Part shown: positions 13,501 through 22,500 of the stretch, one piece after another
How positions within the stretch are numbered: the stretch's first letter is position 1
Layout of the letters: each line of letters begins with the position of its first letter
Assembly (NCBI GenBank): GCA_017407125.1
Contig: JAFQXE010000045.1
Span: 62,001-126,000, forward strand
Source: Thermoguttaceae bacterium
GTDB taxonomy: Bacteria > Planctomycetota > Planctomycetia > Pirellulales > Thermoguttaceae
DNA: 64,000 bases
Direction: 5' to 3'
Notes under the pieces: model-generated
Databases searched by the model: none
The model's input: the letters and a program-made list of their open reading frames with translations, nothing else
Told to the model about the DNA's origin: nothing
Program-made: the position numbers and the translations under genes

Positions 13501-16500
13501 TACGTGTGGCAGTCGGGTGAAATCGGAGCTTACGAAACGCATCAGGATAACGGTCTGAGGAAGCATCAGGGACAGGATAATGCGTACGAAGGCGTGTTTG
13601 TAGACAACTTCTGTATTTCACTTGGTGGACGCGGAACGATGTACACCAACGTTGCCGCCAATACGACGCTCAATTCTGGAACTCCGTCCGGACCGACTTC
13701 AGGCTACTATCTGCTCAATATCAGAACTGCAACAGACTACGGAACTTTTGACGTTGACAATCAAGCCTTGAACTTGACGCGAACGTTCCGCGCTACAGAC
13801 CGACTGGACGGCGGTTTGACGATGGTTTCACCCGAAGGCGGGGCGATCAACCATCTGCAAACGTTCAGCATTGGCGACGGCAACAGCGAACAGCGCTTTG
13901 TCATGGTCAATATGGACATTGTAAATACAGAAATCTCCGATGGTTTGTTTGTGGACTTTGAAGAATGGTGGGATTACAACGTTGCTCAGGAAATCGTTCG
14001 CGAGTCCGACTTCTACATCCAGTATCACTCCAGCTACAGTTCATACGATATGGCGGCTGCGATTGCGGCGGCGGTTAACTCCCAGTACCTGTACACGGTC
14101 AACGATCCGACGTATCGCGCGTTCTCGGTCAGAGCCAAACACTCGACCGGCAGCAACCACGTCGATTTGTACGGCGCGACCTGGATTAAGGGCATCACAG
14201 CTACAGACACCGATTGCGGCGATGCAATTATCAGCGAAATGACAGGCAAGATTGTCGGCTACACCGGCTTGAAAGCTCTGTCGTACATCAACTACGGAGC
14301 TGAAACCGCGACATATCAGGAATTCGTTAACGGTCAGAATCAGGCTAACGACAAGACTCTGCTTCATGGCGACGCCAACGTTACAAATGGTCAGGGTCAG
14401 ATTGTTCTGAGCAACAATCTCGTTGCGTACAGCTCTGGCTACGGCATTTACTCTGCCGGCAACAAGGCGGATACTACTTCTGGACATCAGAACGAAGTGT
14501 TCCAGCTGGCAAGCAATCCGGATTCCAAGTACACGATTTATCTGGACTTCACAGGTCACACTGCAGTTGGAACGTCGTGGAACGGCGGCGCGGAAGTTGT
14601 TACGCCGACTTACGATTCCAATTACGATCTGATTTACGAAGTCTGGCAGCGCGTTGCTGAAGACTTCATGCCGTGGGACGTCAACGTTACAACGATTGAA
14701 CCGGAAGAAGATTCCTGCGCTCAGGCGGGCGTTCTGCGCGTCTGCATTGGCGGTTCGTGGTCAGACTGGTACGGCAAGTCCGCCGGCGGCGTTGCGTTCC
14801 TTGGTTCGTTCACCTGGGACAGCGATACTCCGGCTTACGTCTTCGCCGACAACCTCGGCAGCGCGAAGAGCATTGCTGAAGCCGCGTCACATGAAATCGG
14901 TCACACGTTTGGATTGAGCCACGACGGCGACCCGACCAACGAATACTACGGCGGCGCGAACGGCTGGGCTCCGATTATGGGCGTTGGATATTCTCAGGTC
15001 CTGACTCAATGGAGCAAGGGCGAATACCCAGGCGCTACTAACAAGCAGGACGACGTCAAGATTATCACCGACGTTATTATCGGCCTGCAGAGAACAGATC
15101 CGGAAGCCACCAGCAGAATTGGCGTTCGTCCGGACGATCACGGCAACGGCGCTGGCAACGCTACCGATCTGGGAGACATTGAACAGGCGACTTCCGGCGA
15201 CATCGCAGCTGGCATTATCACCACCAAAGACGATATCGACTGGTTCGTGTTCACCGTTTCGGAAGATTGCACTCAGAAGGTTACCATCGGCGGTCTTGAC
15301 CTGATTACCAACCTCGACTGCGGCGTTCGTCTGTACAACAACAACGGCGCTGAGATTACCGACCCGACGGTTATTCAGGAATCCGGTTTGAAATACATCA
15401 TCAATCTGGATCAGCTGGTTATTACTCAGGCGGGTATGTTTGAGGACGGCGTTGCCACCTTCCGCTTGAGCGTCGAAGGCACTGGCAGCAGCCAGGCGAC
15501 CACTGGCGACTCCATCACCACGGGTTCGACAGGCAACTACTCTGACTACGCCAGTTTGGGATCTTATACAATCAGCATTCAGGTTCCGGCTACGGACGTT
15601 ACCGTCAATGCGGACGCGCCTGACGCCATCTTCCCCGGATTCATCGTTCCGTTCTCCACGATTAACGATGAACGCTGGGTGCCGTCAACCGTTGCGTACA
15701 ACAACATCCTTGCGTTTAACGAAACAGGCGGCATTTACTTTGCCGGCAACTCCAACTCCGAGGAAGTCATTGGCACGGTTCCTTACGGACGTATTGTCAA
15801 CAACACGATTTGGGGCACCAAAGACGGCGACACCGGTATTTTGGTCGGCAGCAACGCGACGGCAACCGTTTTGAACAACGTTGTCGCCAACTGCGGCGCG
15901 GGCATCTCCATGGACGGCACCGCCAGCAGCTCGATTGTCAGCGGTTACAACGCTTACTACTCCAACAACGTCAATACCAGCGGCGGCGCGGCTCTCGGCT
16001 CGAACGCGATTCTGCTTCGTTCCGGCGAACCTCTGTTCGTCAATCCGGATAAGTTGAACTTCTATCCGGAAGCCGATTCGAGAATTATTGACGCGTCCGC
16101 TAACGTTTTGGCGCAGCGCGCTGAAATGGACAAGCTGTACGACCGCCTGGGAATCAGCACGTCTCCGATTCAGGCGCCGGACACCGACATTTACGGTCAG
16201 CTCCGCGCGGACGATCCGAACGTTCAGAATTCTTCCGGCGTTGGCGCTAACGTCTACAAAGATCGCGGCGCTGTCGAACGCATTGACTGGGTTGGACCGG
16301 TTGCCACGATTATCAATCCGGTTGACCTTTACAACACGACTCCGTCAACCAAACTGACGGACGATTCCGATTTGAATCGCAACGACGTCGTTCTGACGGG
16401 CGTTTCGCTGTCCAACTTCATCCTCGACTTCATTGACGAAGGCGTTGGCATCGACGACGATACGGTTTCCGAAAAATCGTTCACGATCTACCGCATTCTC

Positions 16501-19500
16501 AATGGATATCAACTGGATGAAAACGGCAATTACATTGACGCCAAGGCGGAATACGAAAACGGCTCGCCGTACGTTGAAAAGCTCAAGCTGACCTACGATT
16601 ACCTGTTCCGTTACAATGCAACGTTAGACAGAGTAACGTTCATTCCGGTAACAGGTTCGTGGACGCTGGGCTACACGTATCAGATTGAAATCGATTGCAA
16701 CTCCGCCAGCCCGTTCTGCATTTACGATTTGGCGGGCAACGAACTTCAGCCCAACCGCACGTCCGGAACTCAGGTTGGCAGAACGATATTCAACATTTCG
16801 CTCTCCGGCATGAACTTCGGCGACGCGCCTGACAAGCCCATGTTTGCGGACTACAACTATCAGACGTTCCTGGCGAACGACGGTCCTGCTCACGTGATTA
16901 TCCCGGGCTTCAGCCTCGGTCAAACGGTCTTGGCGACAGCCGACGCGATTGTCAACAAAGACGCTAACTCTTCCGCTGACGACGACGGTCTTGAATTCAA
17001 GTTCAAGGACGCCATGCTCAGCCGCAAGGAAGACAACACGATTCTCGTTACAGTTCGCAACGACGCCATCGCAGAAGAAGACGCTGCGACCACGGTTGCT
17101 GGTTACGTCTGCATCTGGATTGATGTTGACGGCGATGGAACGTGGAATTCTTCCGGCGATTTCTTCACAATGCAGGAAGTTTACGTTGGCGAGAATGAGT
17201 TCAACGTTTCCGCTTCCGTTTTGGCAGGCGGCGCAGACGAAACCTTCCTCCGCGCCAGACTGTTCACAGTTGACACGATTACCGAAGCGGTAGGCAGCGG
17301 AGCTGACTTCACCCAGTGGTTTGCCGGCTCTCGAGACGCCGATGGCAACTTCATCGTTAATCCGATCGTCCTCGGCGGCGAAGTTGAAGATTACAAGGTT
17401 TACCTGGTCGACGACTTCTTCGATTACGGCGACGCGGCGGCGTCTTACGGCTCTGCTTCGCACATTGTCGACAACGAGTCCGGCGATTACATTTACCTCG
17501 GTACGGAAGACGACGGCTTTACCGGCGGCGTTGACGCTGAAATCACTCAGCATTTCTCGCAGAACGCTACTGGCGACGACCTGTACGGCAAGCTCGATCC
17601 TGAGGGCGCTGTTATCAACGATGAACAGGGCGTTGTAATCGACGAAGAAACGCTCACGCCGGGCGAATACGTCAAACTGACGGTCAATACCGCCAACACG
17701 CTTGGAACCGGTTACCTGTACGTCTGGATCGACGTCAACGCCAACGGCGCTTTTGAGACTGACGAATGCATCGTCAGCGAATACGTCATCAATGGTTCTG
17801 GCGTGACAGAAATTGTTTCCGGTTACCAGATTCCTCAGATTGAAGGCAACTACATGACGGCGGCTCGAGTTCGTTTCAGCGCTGACAAACTGACAGACGC
17901 TGGAACTGCCGACGCCTCCGGACGCGATCTGGGCGCCATCGGCTTCGGCGGCGCGAACGCCACCCGCGGCGAAGTGGAAGATTATCAGGTTATGATGTCT
18001 GAATTCTTCTATGATTACGGCGACGCGGAAGACACCTACAAGACGCTGGCAATCAGCAGCGGCGCGTATCATCAGCTTACCCCGCGCGACAGCGAAGGCA
18101 ACCGCGCGACGATTGGCGCTGGCGTTACCTTTGAGCTTGACGGCCAACCGTCGCCGATGGCTGACGCTGACGAAGACGACGGAATCAGCGTTGATTCCTA
18201 CACCGGCTACGTTGACACCGCGATTGTCGTCGGCGCGACGGTTCAGCTGCCGATCTCCGTTACTGGCGAAGGTTATCTGGTATTCTGGATTGACACTAAC
18301 CGTGACGGAACGTTCAGCGAAGCGGAACGCATTGAAGTCAGCGCCGTTGCCCAGCGACAGGGAACTGACAAGTTTGAAGATATTCCGAAGTCCAAGTGGA
18401 ACGCTACCTGGGGTTACGAAGTTGGTTCGTACACCGGCGTCAACGAAGCGACAGACCTGTTGGTCAGCCTGAACATTCCTGAAACTGCGAAGGTTGGCGA
18501 AACGGCAATGCGCGTTCGCTTCTACGAACAGTCCAATGACTTTGCCAGCATGACGCCTGCCGCTTCCGGCTTCGGCGGATATGGCGAAGTTGAAGACTAT
18601 ATCGTCTTCGTCCAGGAAGGCTCCAGCGTCATTGAAGGCTACAAGTTCAACGATACTAACAATAACGGCATTTGGGACGTCTATCCGGAAGACGATACAA
18701 CTTCCATCACGGAAGACGGACTCAAGGGCGCCGCGATTTATATCGACGCCAACAACAACGGCGTTTGGGACGACGGTCACGAAGATGGCGGCAAGTGGGT
18801 TCCGGCGGAATCGATTGCTGTTACAAATCCGTTCGGATACTACAAGTTTGAAAACCTGGTTTCCGGAACGTACATCGTTCGTGAAATCTTCAACATCGAA
18901 GACCTGTCCACCGAATTTACTTCGACCTTCATCACAGACGGTTCTGTCGATGAACAAGCGGTCATTCAGTGGTTCAAGGACACTTACGGCGCGACGCTTC
19001 ACACTCTGGAAGAATCCGACCTGTATCTGCGATCCTATCCGCAGCGAGTCGCTTCCATTCCGGAAAACGACGCGTCCAATGCAGACGTTCCGGTCAGCGA
19101 GAAGGCGTTCACGTTTGAATTCCTCAACGAGAACAACATTTCTCTGCAAGGCTGCCACGTTTACATTACCAACTACGGAACCAACTACGTTGACGGCATT
19201 CCTGTAACATACGATTTCATCCTGACGAACGTCCCGGATATGGTTTCGACCGACTCGACGAAGATTTACGTCTACTTCGATCCGTCCGTTGCCAATCCAA
19301 TGGATGAACTGGCGAAGAACTTTGCTGCAGCGGTCAATACGCTTGCCAGCGCCAAGATGACAGCCACGCGCACGGGCAATCGCGTAACGATCAACTCCGG
19401 CGTGTTTGATCTGCGAGTCAGCGAAGGCGGCGAAAAACTGCTTCCGACGGAAGACGTCGAATGGTTCAACATTCTCACCTCGCACTCGATGCCGGGTGAA

Positions 19501-22500
19501 AACCTGTCCGACGGCGGTTATCAGGTTGTCGTTGTAACAAAGGAAGGCGATTACTCCGGAGTCAACTTCGGTTCGTATCGCAAACCGGAAGTCGCCGTTC
19601 ATCAGACCGACATCTACGCTGAAGGCAATGGCGGCTGGCATACGATTCAGGTTCCGATCATGATTACCAAGTCCTTCGGTTCGGAATTTGATCTGTACTA
19701 CGAAACCGCCGACGGCACGGCTAAGGGTTATGGCGATCCGGCCAATCCGTACGATGGAAACAATCCAACTGTCAGAGCGAATGCAACGCCTCTGGCTCCG
19801 GAAATTGACTTCATCCATACCAGCGGCACGGTTCACGTCAGCATTGACGCCGACGAGATCCAGGGCGGCGGATGGCAAGTTACTCCGGTTACCGTTGCCA
19901 GCTCTTCAGACAACTATGAAACCGCGATTGCAGGCGACTACATCGTCTTCCGCGCCGGCAAAGATATTCACTATATCGACACCCGAACGGCGTGGTCTGA
20001 AGAAACCGGTTACGTTACCATCAACGACATTACCCGTGACGGCGAAGCGACTGACGACGCTTATCTGACCGCTCGTGAAATGGAAGACGGTTCTGTTTTG
20101 GTCGTCTGGTCGAAGCAGGATCCGAAGACGTTGCACTGGTCGCTGTACTACTACGTCATTGGAGAAGCCACTTCCGAAAGCGAAGGAACTCCGATTCCGT
20201 TTACCTATACAGATTACGACTACTACGCACCGGTTATTGCCGACAGCTGCATTTACTACTTCTTTGCTGAAAAAGCAGGGTCGACAGTTGGTTCGCTGTA
20301 CTCGCTGGACATTGCAAGCATTCAGAATCCGTCTGCCGGCATGAATATGATTGCTTACGGCAATATTCCAATCGAATCGCTGCACGTCAATGAGAACATT
20401 GACAAGAACGATTTCGCCGCGAAAGCCAACAGCATTGTCTTCACGCTTGACAATCAGATTTACTACAAGGAAGGCGAAGGAACGACCACGCCGACATGCA
20501 TCAGCGCGCCTGGCGTTAAATGCTACAACCCGCAGATTGACGGCGACTACATCGTTTGGGAAGAAGACGTTGAAGGCGTTAGCACCCGACGACTGGTCAT
20601 GTACACAATCTCTACGGGCGAGCAGGTTACCATTCGTGAATCTCAGACGCTGGACGTTCCTGGCAAGTATGGTCTGATAGAACAGAAGGAATACTCGACC
20701 AATAACGTCAGAGCGGCGATTGACAACGGCATGATTGTTTGGGAAGGCGACGTCTACTCGGTCAAATATTCACTCAACGGAACCTATCAGGTTGGCAAGA
20801 CGACTGAAATTCTGCTGTACGACATTGCTTCCAAGGAATTGATGCAGCTTTCAGACGGCACGGGCCGCAACGCGACTCCGTCCATCAACGGCTCGTTGAT
20901 CTCCTGGGCGCATGAAGTTACCAAGACCAACGGTCAGCTGGACAAGGAAATCGTGGCGTACGATCTGGATACGCTGGAATCCTCGCTCATTACACGTCAG
21001 GGCAACGACTGGGATCCGCTGGTTTGCAACGAAGACATGATCATCTGGCGCGGCGAATCCAAGACGTCCGGCAGCTATGAACTGTATCTCGCCTCTGTCG
21101 TTGAACCGTACTATGTGGCTTACGTAGACGTTTGGGTATACGGCGACACGATTGTCGAACCCGACGAATACTTCTACATGAACGTCAGCACGATGGAAGG
21201 AAACGTCATCGTTCACAACGATCAGACTCAGGTCTGGCTGCTCAACGACGACAGTAATTCTGGCGACAGCGTTTCGATGGATTACGGCGACGCTCCGTCA
21301 ACCTACAAAGTTACTTTGGAAAAGAACGGCGCTCGTCACGACAGCTCCGATTACAAACTGGGCGCTTCGATTACCTACGAAAAGACTGCCAACTCCAACT
21401 CCGACGCCACTGGCGACAAGGGCGACGACGGCGTTGCGGAACTGAAAGACCCGACCAAGGTCAAGACGTTCGTCTCTGGCATGGTATACACCTTGACAGT
21501 GAGCGCGACGATTCCGGAAACGGACGCTGACGGATCCGCTTATCTGGACGCCTGGATTGACTTCAACGGCGACGGTCTGTGGACTGACGATGAACGCATT
21601 GCGGATTCGACGGTTGTTGTCAACGGCGAAAACGAAATCACCTTCATGGTTCCGTATACATCCTACGCTGGCAATTCCTACGCTCGATTCCGTCTGTCTG
21701 ACGAAGGCGGACTGGATTCGGTCGGATACGCCGCCACCGGCGAAGTCGAAGACTACAAGGTTGCGGTTGCGAAGGCTAATCCAACCAACGCCAAGACGCT
21801 GACGATTACCAGTACTGCCGCTGGCGAAGCGTACGAACTGAAGTATGTCAACGACGGCTCGCAGTTCGTTGTTACGAAGACTGTCGGCGGCGTTACCCAG
21901 TACGCGAAGTTTGCGTCCAACAAACTGACGTGGGTTGATACCGAGAATCTGTTGAGCGTCAGCGCCTTCGATCTGGTCAAGATTTCCAATTCGGCTGGCG
22001 ACAGTACGTTCAAGTTTACCGGTCTGGACAGTGGAGAAGAAATCTACAAGCTCTACCAGAACAAGGGATTCATCTACTCCAACGGACTCAACGTCAACGT
22101 TTCCGGCATGGCGTTCATGGACGTCAATACCAAGGGCGGAACCGACAAGATTACGCTTCTCGGCTCTAACAGCCAGGATCTGTTCCAGGTTGGCGCCGCC
22201 AGCGCGACGGTTTCCAGCGTTGATGATGGAACGGTTTACTACAACGTAACCAACATCGATTCGACAGCCGTTGTTATGTGCTACGGCGAAACCGCTCAGA
22301 ACGACAGCGTTGAAATGAACACGGTTGAAGGAACCTCGTCCAAGGCGGAATTCACCCGCAACGACCTGGTCATTTCCGACCTGACCGGCGGAGTGTATCG
22401 CAAGGCGATTGGATTCAAGAACCTGTCCGCTTACGCGTCCAATACTGACGACGAAGTTGTGTTCAACTACGTTACTGGCACAATCGACTTCACGGTCGAC

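Noticed and set aside
16624..19878. 1084-codon open frame on the minus strand inside the giant gene
   Set aside because: It is antisense to a domain-rich plus-strand gene. The sense frame rarely uses TTA, CTA and TCA codons, which removes stops from this antisense frame. Its translation has no recognisable domain.
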